Assembly: GCA_023387135.1 (NCBI GenBank)
Contig: JAEWIK010000159.1
Location: 1 to 7,520 of the forward strand
Length of the DNA: 7,520 nucleotides
Direction of reading: 5' to 3'
Source of the DNA: Actinomycetes bacterium
Lineage (GTDB): Bacteria > Actinomycetota > Actinomycetes > Propionibacteriales > Propionibacteriaceae
Below are positions 1 to 6,531 of the stretch, in pieces (the first letter of the stretch is position 1; every line of letters starts with the position of its first letter). Below the pieces are notes generated by a model that searched no databases, was not told the origin of the DNA, and saw only the letters and a list, made by a program, of their open reading frames with translations. The position numbers were made by a program, and so were the translations under genes.

Positions 1-660
1 CCCGCGCAGGACCTGATCGCGTTCTCCTCCGAGTTCGACGCCGGTCTCGCGCTGGAGGCCTACCGGGCGGGCGTCTTCCCGATGCCGTTACACGCCTCGG
101 GCTTCGGCGACATGGGCTGGTGGTCTCCTACCCGCCGCGGGGTGCTGCCGCTGGCGTCGTTGCGCGTGACGAGGTCGATGCGGCAGTCGGCCAAGCACTA
201 CACGACGAGCATCGATGCAGCCTTCCCGCAGGTGCTCGCGCGCTGTGCCGACCCGTCCCGCGACAACGGCTGGATCGACTCCGACATCGCCAAGGTCTAC
301 ACCAGGCTCCACGACGCCGGGTACGTGCACTCGGTCGAGACCTGGGACGACGGCGGCAGGCTCGTCGGCGGCCTGTACGGGGTGAGCCTGGGTGGCCTGT
401 TCGCTGGCGAGTCGATGTTCCACGACCCGGTGCGCGGCAGGGACGCGTCCAAGGTCGCCCTCATGCGCCTGGTCGACCTGCTGTCGGACGACTACGCCGA
501 CGACAGGATCATCGACGTGCAGTGGCAGACCGGCCACCTCGCCAGCCTCGGGGTGATCGAGATCGACAGGGACGAGTACCTCGCCCTGCTCGACGAGGCG
601 CTGGAGGTCCCCGAACCCGCCTGGCCCACGCCCCTGTCTCGTCAGGGCGGCGGCACGTAG
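1..660 (+). CDS. aat: Leucyl/phenylalanyl-tRNA-protein transferase, 5' end outside the window
   Basis: This cytoplasmic enzyme transfers Leu or Phe from aminoacyl-tRNA to proteins with N-terminal Arg or Lys, marking them for ClpS/Clp proteolysis (N-end rule). The open frame runs from base 1 without a start. 219 residues are visible and the family is usually about 230-250, so roughly 20-30 N-terminal residues are missing. Numbering from the first visible residue, family signatures are AYRAGVFPMP (20-29), GWWSPTRRGVL (39-49), the GGLYGV and GESMF blocks (123-128 and 136-140) and IDVQ (171-174), followed by HLASLG (179-184). The Glu of GESMF and the Asp and Gln of DxQ match residues implicated in catalysis in the E. 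coli enzyme. The Trp of the common FPW motif is Met here. The stop is 9 nt before the next gene, which suggests co-transcription. An internal ATG at 82 is not the start, because conserved sequence continues upstream of it. Identification is firm. Confidence 0.95.
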   Translation, partial: PAQDLIAFSSEFDAGLALEAYRAGVFPMPLHASGFGDMGWWSPTRRGVLPLASLRVTRSMRQSAKHYTTSIDAAFPQVLARCADPSRDNGWIDSDIAKVYTRLHDAGYVHSVETWDDGGRLVGGLYGVSLGGLFAGESMFHDPVRGRDASKVALMRLVDLLSDDYADDRIIDVQWQTGHLASLGVIEIDRDEYLALLDEALEVPEPAWPTPLSRQGGGT

Positions 661-669
661 AGTGCTGGC

Positions 670-1530
670 ATGCCGGAGCTTCCCGAGGTCGAGGCCCTGC
701 GTGGCTTCCTCGAACGCAACTGTCGCGGCAAGGTGGTGGCCGAGACCCAGCTGACAGCGTTCCAGTCGCTGAAGTCGGTCGCGCTGCCGCTGACGGCGCT
801 GCACGGTCTCGAGGTCGAGGACGTGGTGCGGCGCGGCAAGTTCATCGGGCTGGACGTCGGCGGGGTGTACCTCGTCTTCCACCTCGCCCGGGCCGGCTGG
901 CTGGTGTGGAAGGACGAGATGCCGGCGACAGCGGTCCGTCCCGGACGTGGCCCGCTCGCCCTGCGCGTCGTGTTCGACGACGGCTCGGGGTTCGACCTCA
1001 CCGAGGCGGGCACGCAGAAACGGCTCGCGCTCTACGTCGTGAACGCGCTCGACGAGGTGCCGGGCATCGCCACGCTCGGTCCCGACCCGCTCGCCGACGA
1101 CTTCACCCCCGACGTGCTGGACGGGATCCTCGACGCCCGGCGTGCCCAGCTCAAGGGAGTCCTGCGCGACCAGCACGTGATAGCAGGCATCGGCAACGCC
1201 TACTCCGACGAGATCCTGCACGCCGCCAAGCTCAGCCCCTACAAGCCGTCGAACGGCCTGGACGCCGCGGAACGCTCCAGGCTGTACGAAGCGATCCGGG
1301 GCGAGTTGTCAGCCGCCATCGAGCGCGCCTCGGGCCTCGCCGCCAAGGAATTGAAGGACGACAAGCGCAGCTCGCTCCGCGTCCACGGGCGCACCGGGGA
1401 GCCGTGTCCGGTCTGCGCCACCCCCATCGCCGAGGTGTCCTTCGCCGACTCGTCGCTGCAGTACTGCCCGACCTGCCAGACCGGCGGCAAGCCGCTCGCC
1501 GACAGGCGGCTGTCCCGGCTGCTGAAGTAG
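670..1530 (+). CDS. Fpg/Nei-family DNA glycosylase, divergent subfamily
   Basis: The 286-residue product is a predicted bifunctional DNA glycosylase/AP lyase of base excision repair. It begins with the family's PELPEVE, giving the catalytic N-terminal proline (Pro2, exposed after Met removal) and Glu3. Lys57 lies in RRGKF, the usual position of the beta-hairpin lysine. The helix-two-turn-helix contains AGIGNAYSDEIL (172-183, Asn176). A C-terminal zinc finger is formed by C246, C249, C266 and C269. Two features differ from canonical MutM/Fpg: the Met of the HLGMSG-type segment is Arg74 (HLARAG), and the DPRRFG-type loop is replaced by EAGTQKRLA (112-120). Ser261 occupies the spot where the zinc finger normally carries a DNA-binding Arg. 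I therefore do not call it mutM. Substrate preference cannot be read from sequence. The ATG at 670 is fixed by the catalytic Pro, although no strong Shine-Dalgarno precedes it. It probably shares the aat transcript, 9 nt downstream. Confidence 0.92.
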   Translation: MPELPEVEALRGFLERNCRGKVVAETQLTAFQSLKSVALPLTALHGLEVEDVVRRGKFIGLDVGGVYLVFHLARAGWLVWKDEMPATAVRPGRGPLALRVVFDDGSGFDLTEAGTQKRLALYVVNALDEVPGIATLGPDPLADDFTPDVLDGILDARRAQLKGVLRDQHVIAGIGNAYSDEILHAAKLSPYKPSNGLDAAERSRLYEAIRGELSAAIERASGLAAKELKDDKRSSLRVHGRTGEPCPVCATPIAEVSFADSSLQYCPTCQTGGKPLADRRLSRLLK

Positions 1531-1540
1531 GAAGGCCGGG

Positions 1541-1559
1541 GGTGGGGTAAGTACCCACC
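1541..1559 (+). terminator. Possible terminator hairpin after the glycosylase gene
   Basis: GGTGGG (1541-1546) pairs with CCCACC (1554-1559) across the 7-nt loop GTAAGTA, beginning 10 nt after the glycosylase stop. There is no T-tract, as is common in high-GC actinobacteria. A shorter alternative pairs GGGTA with TACCC within the same bases. The stem is modest, so it may only attenuate. Confidence 0.4.
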
Positions 1560-1601
1560 TGTGAGCTTGGTAACGGTTGGGCATAGCCGTCCGGACCGGT
1601 G

Positions 1602-1630
1602 CTGAAGTGCCTGCCGGCTGCGGCTAGCCT
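1602..1630 (+). promoter_or_regulatory. Candidate promoter for the GT-C membrane transferase gene
   Basis: A TAGCCT -10 box (1625-1630) matches the actinobacterial TAnnnT pattern. A weak CTGAAG -35 (1602-1607) lies 17 nt upstream of it and shares only 3 of 6 bases with TTGACA. Transcription would start near 1637 and leave a leader of about 39 nt that contains the Shine-Dalgarno. The -10 box sits inside the palindrome GGCTAGCC (1622-1629). No biochemical support is possible from sequence alone. Confidence 0.35.
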
Positions 1631-1662
1631 AAGGTGACCGGAGTCCCACCCCTGAGAACCCC

Positions 1663-1668
1663 GAGGAG
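1663..1668 (+). promoter_or_regulatory. Shine-Dalgarno that fixes the ATG 1676 start
   Basis: GAGGAG lies 7 nt before the ATG at 1676. The longer frame opening with GTG at 1634 has no comparable site and would add 14 residues rich in Pro and Arg. ATG 1676 is therefore preferred. Confidence 0.75.
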
Positions 1669-1675
1669 CTACTTG

Positions 1676-3256
1676 ATGCTGGAGGCCGAGGTGTCGGCGC
1701 GTCCGCGTTTCCTGCAGGGTGCGTGGACCTCCCGCCCGACTCTCGGCATCGGTCTCATCGTCGCCAGCGCGCTCACCACGATCCTCGTCAGCTTCGCCGG
1801 CCCCAGTTCGGTCGCCCTGAAGCTCGGCCCGCGAGCCGGACTGTTGCCGCCGTGGTACCTGCCGGGGGCCTTCGGCCGGCCGCCGGAGTGGGTGGCGGTG
1901 CCGCTGCTCTGGCTGGGCCTGTTCGCCGGTGGCCTCGGCCTGTGGATAGCGTGGCGCGCGGTCAGGGAGGGCTGGCGTCCCAACAACAGGAAGCTGTTCT
2001 GGCTCGGCATCGCGCTGAGCACGGCGACGGCCCTCGTGCTGCCGCTCACGTCCGCCGACGTCCTGATGTACGCCGCGTACGGCAGGCTGCAGGTGCTGGG
2101 CCTCGACCCCTACGACATCACTCCCGCCGACATCTTCAGGCAGGAGTTCGACCCCGTCCTCATCCTCACCGAGCGGCCGTGGCAGGACACTCCCAGCGTG
2201 TACGGCCCGGTGGCGTCGGCGAGCCAGTGGCTGGCCGCCACGCTCGGCGGGCAGAGCATGCACGCCATCGTGTTCTGGCTGCAGGTCTTCGCGCTGGTGC
2301 CGTTCCTCGTCATCGGCGCCGTCGTCTACAGGATGGGCAAGGACGACCCCGCCGCGCAGACGCGCGCGGTGCTGTTCACGGTGCTCAACCCGATCATGAT
2401 CTGGTCGGTCGTGGCGGGCGCCCACAACGAGGCGTTCACGCTCGTCTTCGCGATCATCGGGCTGTCCTTCTACCGCAAGCACCCGTTCGTCGCGGGCCTC
2501 GGCATCGGCCTGGCGGGGACGGTGAAGGTGTCGCTGATCTTCTACGGCATCGCCATGCTGTGGGGCTACCGGCGCGACTGGCGCAAGATGCTCTGGGTGT
2601 GCGCGGGCGCGGTGATCCCGCTGGCGCTCGCCTACGGGTTGTGGATGCCGAAGGCGTTGCTCGCCGCCCAGCGGAACGTGGGCTACATCTCGTCGGGCTC
2701 CTGGGCGCCGTGGCTCTACGTCCCGCTGAGCTGGGTGATCCCCGACTGGATGGCGCGCTCGGTGGTGAGCGCGCTGGGCTGGATAGGGCTGGTGGTCATC
2801 GGCTGGATGCTGTCGCGGGTGCTGCCGTGGCGGCTGGTGCCGGGCGTGGTGACCACGACCGACCCGCGCCGCGAGCCGCTCACGATCGCCGTCCGCACCG
2901 CCGCGGTGCTGACCGCCGCCTGGCTCATCACCTCGCCGTACACGCTGAGCTGGTACGACATCATCGTGTGGGCGCCGCTCGGCCTGCTCGCCGCCAGCCG
3001 GCTCGAACCCCTGCTGATGCTGCGGGGGGTGTTCCTGTCGGTGGCCTACGTCACGGGGCGGTCCGTCGAGTTCAGCTTCGGCATGCAGGTGGCCGCCAGC
3101 GTCTTCAGGGACGTGGGCTCGAGCGCCGTCGGCTGGTTCGTGCTGGTCAGCATCGTGAAGTGGTGGTGGAAGGACGGGCACGAACTGCCGTCCCTCACCC
3201 GCCTGCGGGGGACCGCGGCGCTCGCGGGGGACAGGCGCTTCCTCCCCTACGACTGA
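1676..3256 (+). CDS. MptB-like polytopic GT-C glycosyltransferase (predicted polyprenol-phosphate-sugar dependent)
   Basis: The 526-residue protein has roughly 12 hydrophobic segments, for example near 22-41, 73-93, 107-123, 196-217, 230-263, 271-296, 304-323, 363-382, 403-419 and 484-496. It resembles the actinobacterial alpha-1,6-mannosyltransferase MptB group, GT-C enzymes that move mannose from polyprenyl-phosphomannose onto envelope glycolipids at the outer face of the membrane. The most telling block is SADVLMYAAYGR (126-137) followed by LGLDPY (141-146); the Asp at 128 sits in the first large loop, as GT-C catalytic acids do. YGP (176-178), LNP (237-239) and GAHNE (248-252) are also typical of the group. 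The donor and acceptor sugars are inferred, not shown. It appears to stand alone, with its own leader and a strong hairpin after it. The GC-rich bias matches its neighbours and there is no sign of recent transfer. Family call confident, exact activity uncertain. Confidence 0.82.
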   Translation: MLEAEVSARPRFLQGAWTSRPTLGIGLIVASALTTILVSFAGPSSVALKLGPRAGLLPPWYLPGAFGRPPEWVAVPLLWLGLFAGGLGLWIAWRAVREGWRPNNRKLFWLGIALSTATALVLPLTSADVLMYAAYGRLQVLGLDPYDITPADIFRQEFDPVLILTERPWQDTPSVYGPVASASQWLAATLGGQSMHAIVFWLQVFALVPFLVIGAVVYRMGKDDPAAQTRAVLFTVLNPIMIWSVVAGAHNEAFTLVFAIIGLSFYRKHPFVAGLGIGLAGTVKVSLIFYGIAMLWGYRRDWRKMLWVCAGAVIPLALAYGLWMPKALLAAQRNVGYISSGSWAPWLYVPLSWVIPDWMARSVVSALGWIGLVVIGWMLSRVLPWRLVPGVVTTTDPRREPLTIAVRTAAVLTAAWLITSPYTLSWYDIIVWAPLGLLAASRLEPLLMLRGVFLSVAYVTGRSVEFSFGMQVAASVFRDVGSSAVGWFVLVSIVKWWWKDGHELPSLTRLRGTAALAGDRRFLPYD

Positions 3257-3258
3257 CG

Positions 3259-3301
3259 CCCGCCCGCTCAGGCCCCGAACCGGGGCCGGGTCGCGGGCGG
3301 G
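3259..3301 (+). terminator. Nested double-hairpin terminator after the GT-C gene
   Basis: The inner stem pairs GGCCCCG (3271-3277) with CGGGGCC (3281-3287) across an AAC loop. The outer stem pairs CCCGCCCGC (3259-3267) with GCGGGCGGG (3293-3301). Internal gaps are TCA on one side and GGGTC on the other, giving 7 + 9 pairs, all G-C. It starts 2 nt after the stop codon. No T-tract follows, as expected for an actinobacterial terminator. Its 3' arm ends just upstream of the pheA -10 box. Confidence 0.7.
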
Positions 3302-3309
3302 TGCGGCAC

Positions 3310-3315
3310 TACGCT
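3310..3315 (+). promoter_or_regulatory. -10 box of a predicted leaderless pheA promoter
   Basis: TACGCT fits TAnnnT and is separated from the GTG start at 3323 by 7 nt, so transcription should begin at or within a base or two of the start codon. No recognisable -35 is present 16-19 nt upstream, where the terminator stem lies. There is no Shine-Dalgarno and no room for a leader-peptide attenuator or T-box downstream of this -10. Confidence 0.6.
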
Positions 3316-3322
3316 GTGGCCC

Positions 3323-4237
3323 GTGCTCGGATACTTCGGCCCCGCTGGAACCTTCACGCACCAGGCTCTGCTGACCTTCACCGACGACGAGGCGATCCCG
3401 TTCGAGACAGTGACGCAGGCGCTCGACGCGGTCCGTGACGGAGTCGTCGACGCCGCCCTGGTGCCCATCGAGAACTCGGTCGAGGGCGGTGTGACAGTCA
3501 CCCTGGACAACCTCTCGACGGGACGGCGGCTGATGATCGTCCGCGAGGTGCTGCTGCCCGTGCACTTCACCTTGCTGGGACGCCCGGGGGCGAGGATCGA
3601 GGACGTCCGCCGCATCCTGACCCACCCGCACGCCGCCGCGCAGGTGCGCACCTGGCTGGCGACGAACCTTCCCCAGGCCCACGTCACCGAGGGGGGTTCG
3701 ACAGCCGCCGCGGCCCGCGAGGTGAGCGACCCCGAGTCGAAGTTCGACGCCGCGGTCGCCGCCGCGGTGGCGGGCACGCTGTACGGGCTGGAACCGCTGG
3801 CCACCGGCGTCGCCGACAATCCCGATGCGGTCACCCGCTTCGTCCTGGTCGCCAAGCCGGGCCCGCCGCCGGCACCCACCGGCGCCGACAAGACCACGCT
3901 CGTCGCCTTCATGCACGTGAACCGCTCGGGTGCCCTGCTGGAGATCCTCGAACAGTTCGCCGGGCGCGGGGTGAGCCTGACCCGCATCGAGTCGCGCCCC
4001 ACCAAGACCGGCCTCGGCAACTACTGCTTCTCGATCGACGCCGAAGGGCACCTGCGCGACCCACGGCTGGCGGAGGCCATGCTCGGCCTCCACAGGATCT
4101 GCTCGGAGGTCGTCTTCCTCGGCTCGTATCCGCGCGCGGACGGCGTCCGGCCGAAGGTCGAGTGGGGTTTCACAGACGCCGACTACGCCGACGCCCGCGA
4201 GTGGTACGCGTCCCTCGTCAACCCCGAGGACGACTAG
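3323..4237 (+). CDS. pheA: Prephenate dehydratase with C-terminal ACT domain
   Basis: The enzyme converts prephenate to phenylpyruvate, the penultimate step of phenylalanine synthesis, in the cytoplasm. The 304-residue monofunctional form has no chorismate mutase domain. The catalytic part (about 1-180) shows GYFGPAGTF (3-11), PIENSVEGGV (48-57) and DAVTRF (168-173), where the Thr of TRF (T171) is the established catalytic residue of the family. The ACT domain (about 192-268) carries GALLEIL (203-209) and ESRP (223-226), the GAL and ESRP motifs that form the allosteric phenylalanine site. Feedback inhibition by phenylalanine is therefore expected. The GTG at 3323 gives the normal N-terminus and coincides with the predicted transcription start. 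An Asp/Tyr/Trp-rich tail of about 35 residues follows the ACT domain. serS follows after 69 nt. Identification is firm. Confidence 0.97.
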   Translation: MLGYFGPAGTFTHQALLTFTDDEAIPFETVTQALDAVRDGVVDAALVPIENSVEGGVTVTLDNLSTGRRLMIVREVLLPVHFTLLGRPGARIEDVRRILTHPHAAAQVRTWLATNLPQAHVTEGGSTAAAAREVSDPESKFDAAVAAAVAGTLYGLEPLATGVADNPDAVTRFVLVAKPGPPPAPTGADKTTLVAFMHVNRSGALLEILEQFAGRGVSLTRIESRPTKTGLGNYCFSIDAEGHLRDPRLAEAMLGLHRICSEVVFLGSYPRADGVRPKVEWGFTDADYADAREWYASLVNPEDD

Positions 4238-4255
4238 GCGCGATCCCCGTCGCGC
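4238..4255 (+). terminator. Possible terminator hairpin after pheA
   Basis: GCGCGA (4238-4243) pairs with TCGCGC (4250-4255) across the loop TCCCCG, directly after the pheA stop. The six-pair stem has no T-tract. It is plausible but weaker than the other hairpins in the window. Confidence 0.4.
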
Positions 4256-4292
4256 GAGACGTTCGGAAGCGGGGGCGGCGGCGCGCAGGCGG

Positions 4293-4298
4293 TAGGCT
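4293..4298 (+). promoter_or_regulatory. -10 box of a predicted leaderless serS promoter
   Basis: TAGGCT fits TAnnnT and lies 8 nt before GTG 4307. The spacer CTGTGGCC resembles the pheA spacer GTGGCCC. A start at the upstream GTG 4301 would leave only 2 nt after the -10, so this box supports 4307 as the true start. No clear -35 is visible. No T-box or other leader RNA can fit in the 69-nt gap. Confidence 0.6.
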
Positions 4299-4306
4299 CT
4301 GTGGCC

Positions 4307-5581
4307 GTGATCGATCCCAGACTCCTCCGCACCGACCCTGACAGGATTCGCCGTTCGCAGCAGGCGCGCGGGGAGTCAGTGGAGCTGGTCGACGACCTCG
4401 TGGCCGCCGACGAGGCCCGCCGTTCGGGGATCGCGGCGTTCGAGAGCCTGCGGGCCGAGCAGAAGAGCATCGGCAAGGACGTCGCCCGCGCGCAGGGCGA
4501 GGAGAAGCAGGCCCTGCTCGTCCGCACCAAGCAGCTCTCGGCGGCGGTCAAGGACGCCCAGGCGACGGCCGACGCGGCCGAGGCGAGGTTCACCGAGCTC
4601 ATGAAGCAGCTCCCCAACCTCGTGTTCGACGACGTCCCTGTCGGCGGCGAGGACGACTTCACGGTCGTCGAGACCATCGGCACGCCGCGCGACTTCGAGG
4701 CCGAGGGCTTCACCCCGCGCGACCACCTCGAACTCGGCGAGCTGCTGGGCGCCATCGACATGGAGCGCGGCGCCAAGGTGTCGGGGTCGAGGTTCTACTT
4801 CCTCACCGGTGCCGGGGCGCAGCTGGAGTTCGCGCTCATCAACCTCGCGATGAGCAAGGCGATGGCGTGGGGCTTCACCCCGATCCTGCCGCCCGCGCTG
4901 GTGCGCCCGTCGGCGATGGAGGGCACCGGCTTCCTCGGGCAGGCGGCCCAGGACGTCTACTACCTGCCAGACGACGACCTCTACCTCGTCGGCACCTCGG
5001 AGGTGGCGCTGGCCGCCTACCACTCCGAGGAGATCCTTGACGCCGCCACCCTGCCGCGGCACTACGTCGGCTACAGCCCCTGCTACCGCCGCGAGGCGGG
5101 CGCGTACGGCAAGGACACCCGCGGCATCTTCCGCGTCCACTGGTTCGACAAGGTGGAGATGTTCGTCTACTGCGATCCCGAGGACGCGCAGGCCGAGCAC
5201 CAGAAGCTGCTCGGCTTCGAGAAGGACTTCATCAGCTCGCTCGAACTGCCCTTCCAGGTGCTGGAGGTGGCCTCGGGCGATCTCGGCCTGAGCGCGGCCC
5301 GCAAGTACGACTGCTACGGCTGGCTGCCGACGCAGGGCAAGTACCGGGAGATCACCTCCACCTCGAACTGCACCGAGTTCCAGGCCCGCCGGCTGAACAT
5401 CAGGATCAGGGACGGCCAGACCGTGAAGTCGGCGGCCACGCTGAACGGCACTCTCTGCGCGATGACCCGCATGATCATCATGCTGCTGGAGAACCACCAG
5501 CAGGCGGACGGCTCGGTCTACGTCCCCGCCGCACTGCGTCCCTTCCTCGGTGGTCAGGAGTACCTGAAGCCGCTCGCCTGA
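4307..5581 (+). CDS. serS: Seryl-tRNA synthetase
   Basis: This class II synthetase charges tRNA-Ser (and the selenocysteine tRNA where present) with serine. The 424-residue length is normal. Residues 1-105 form the tRNA-binding helical arm: it opens [18 protein letters not shown] and is rich in Lys, Glu, Gln and Ala at about 30-100, as expected of a coiled coil. The core contains TSEVAL (230-235, serine-site TxE), [15 protein letters not shown] (259-273), motif 2 with RVHWFDKVE (276-284), [10 protein letters not shown] (353-362) and motif 3 [10 protein letters not shown] (379-388) followed by LLENHQ. In motif 2 the usual HQF reads HWF. Start choice: GTG 4307 gives the family's MIDxRLLR N-terminus, whereas GTG 4301 would add two residues (Met-Ala) and lies too close to the -10 box. 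It follows pheA but seems to have its own promoter. Identification is firm. Confidence 0.97.
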   Translation: MIDPRLLRTDPDRIRRSQQARGESVELVDDLVAADEARRSGIAAFESLRAEQKSIGKDVARAQGEEKQALLVRTKQLSAAVKDAQATADAAEARFTELMKQLPNLVFDDVPVGGEDDFTVVETIGTPRDFEAEGFTPRDHLELGELLGAIDMERGAKVSGSRFYFLTGAGAQLEFALINLAMSKAMAWGFTPILPPALVRPSAMEGTGFLGQAAQDVYYLPDDDLYLVGTSEVALAAYHSEEILDAATLPRHYVGYSPCYRREAGAYGKDTRGIFRVHWFDKVEMFVYCDPEDAQAEHQKLLGFEKDFISSLELPFQVLEVASGDLGLSAARKYDCYGWLPTQGKYREITSTSNCTEFQARRLNIRIRDGQTVKSAATLNGTLCAMTRMIIMLLENHQQADGSVYVPAALRPFLGGQEYLKPLA

Positions 5582-5585
5582 CGCT

Positions 5586-5605
5586 CCCCGTCACCCCGTC
5601 CGGGG
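5586..5605 (+). terminator. Weak hairpin after serS
   Basis: CCCCG (5586-5590) can pair with CGGGG (5601-5605), or CCCC (5594-5597) with GGGG (5602-5605). The stems are only 4-5 pairs and mutually exclusive. This is offered as a possible serS terminator with low confidence; the inverted repeat at 5619-5641 is the other candidate. Confidence 0.25.
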
Positions 5606-5618
5606 CCAGAGTTCACCG

Positions 5619-5641
5619 ACTCGTCATGCCTGCTGACGAGT
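5619..5641. repeat. Perfect inverted repeat upstream of the HAD phosphatase gene
   Basis: ACTCGTCA (5619-5626) and TGACGAGT (5634-5641) are exact reverse complements separated by the 7-nt TGCCTGC. The element ends 19 nt before the predicted -10 box (5661), so it covers the -35 region. It could be an operator for the HAD gene or an RNA hairpin ending serS transcripts. The sequence alone does not decide. Confidence 0.6.
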
Positions 5642-5660
5642 GCTGTTACCCGTCGGTGGG

Positions 5661-5666
5661 TACTCT
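5661..5666 (+). promoter_or_regulatory. -10 box of a predicted leaderless HAD-gene promoter
   Basis: TACTCT fits TAnnnT and lies 9 nt before ATG 5676, so the transcript should begin at or just before the start codon. No Shine-Dalgarno precedes that ATG. No -35 hexamer is recognisable. Confidence 0.55.
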
Positions 5667-5675
5667 GGCCTCAGA

Positions 5676-6527
5676 ATGAAGAAGATTGAGTGGGCGGCCA
5701 GGGGGCCGCAGGCGGCCTGGAGGCCGCGGTTGGTAGCACTCGACATCGACGGAACGCTCGTCGATCACGAGGGAACGCTGCCTGAGAGAGTTCGCCGGTC
5801 AGTCCGGCGAGTAGTGGACGCGGGAGTACCCGTCGTCCTGGTGACCGGGCGTAGTTGGCACTCTACGCAGCCGGTCTTCGAGGAACTGGATCTGCCGCGC
5901 GGCCCGGTGGTCGCATCGAATGGCGCGGTGTGCGTCCAGTTCCCACCTTTCGAACTCACGCGCGTGGTGACATTCAACCCCGCGATGGTCGTCGAGAAGG
6001 TGCTCAAGGAGCATCCGACGGCCGCCATCGCCGCCGAGGTCATCGGCCAGGGGTACCGCGTGACGAAGCTGTTCCCCGACGGCGACCTGACCGGTGACAT
6101 CGAGATCGTCTCGGTCGACGACCTGGCGGGCAGCGACGTCACGAGGATCATCGTGCGTGACCCGGAGTCGTCGGACGACGACTTCATCGCGCTGGCGAAC
6201 CGGCTCGGGCTGCACGGGGTCAACTACTCCGTCGGCTGGAGCGCCTGGCTCGACATCGCGCCGGCAGGAGTCAACAAGGCCTCGGCGCTCGCCGAGGTGG
6301 CGTCTTCGCTCGGGGTCGACCGCACCGACGTGCTCGCGCTGGGTGACGGTCGCAACGACATCGAGATGCTGACCTGGGCGGGGAGGGGTGTCGCCCTGGG
6401 CGACGCCTGCGCCGACGTCCAGGTGATCGCCGATCACGTGACAGGCTGTTTCGCCGACCACGGCACGGCGGTCGAGCTCGATCGCTGGTTCGCCGCGGAC
6501 GAGCTCGCCGAGCGGCTCGCGTCCTGA
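5676..6527 (+). CDS. Cof-type HAD-superfamily phosphatase (subclass IIB)
   Basis: This is a predicted cytoplasmic Mg-dependent phosphatase of 283 residues, acting on small phosphorylated metabolites such as sugar phosphates or flavin precursors; the substrate cannot be deduced. All four HAD motifs are present: DIDGT (23-27, nucleophile Asp23 and acid/base Asp25), VTGRS (56-60, Thr57), Lys201 in GVNKASAL (198-205), and GDGRNDIEML (223-232, metal-binding Asp224 and Asp228). The insert between motifs II and III (about 85-190) is the C2 cap of the Cof group. ATG 5676 was chosen because it matches the predicted leaderless promoter and leaves a short basic lead before the core; the frame stays open back to 5640, but that extension covers the -10 box. 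The gene ends in a strong hairpin, so it is likely monocistronic. Family call is firm, substrate unknown. Confidence 0.92.
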   Translation: MKKIEWAARGPQAAWRPRLVALDIDGTLVDHEGTLPERVRRSVRRVVDAGVPVVLVTGRSWHSTQPVFEELDLPRGPVVASNGAVCVQFPPFELTRVVTFNPAMVVEKVLKEHPTAAIAAEVIGQGYRVTKLFPDGDLTGDIEIVSVDDLAGSDVTRIIVRDPESSDDDFIALANRLGLHGVNYSVGWSAWLDIAPAGVNKASALAEVASSLGVDRTDVLALGDGRNDIEMLTWAGRGVALGDACADVQVIADHVTGCFADHGTAVELDRWFAADELAERLAS

Positions 6528-6531
6528 CCCG

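Noticed and set aside
88..1221. A 377-codon minus-strand frame opposite aat and the glycosylase gene
   Set aside because: It is an antisense shadow with high His, Val and Arg content and no motif or plausible start signal.
120..1550. A 476-codon + strand frame overlapping aat and the glycosylase gene
   Set aside because: It is Arg/Ala/Gly-rich shadow coding that crosses two firmly identified genes in another frame and shows no family motif.
1634..1675. Upstream GTG start for the GT-C transferase
   Set aside because: ATG 1676 has GAGGAG 7 nt upstream, while GTG 1634 lies about where transcription is predicted to begin and would add an unconserved-looking Pro/Arg-rich 14-residue lead.
1232..4093. 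A 953-codon open frame on the minus strand
   Set aside because: It lies antisense to four real genes (glycosylase, GT-C transferase, pheA and the region between), is dominated by Arg, Pro, Gly, His and Gln as expected of a shadow frame in high-GC DNA, and has no recognisable domain.
4238..4306. T-box or leader-RNA control of serS
   Set aside because: The gap is only 69 nt, has no T-box sequence, and the promoter appears to be leaderless.
4376..5497. A 373-codon minus-strand frame opposite serS
   Set aside because: It mirrors the strongly biased serS codons and has no domain, promoter or ribosome binding site.
5640..5675. N-terminal extension of the HAD phosphatase
   Set aside because: These codons contain the TACTCT -10 box, and the core DIDGT motif already has a sufficient lead from ATG 5676.
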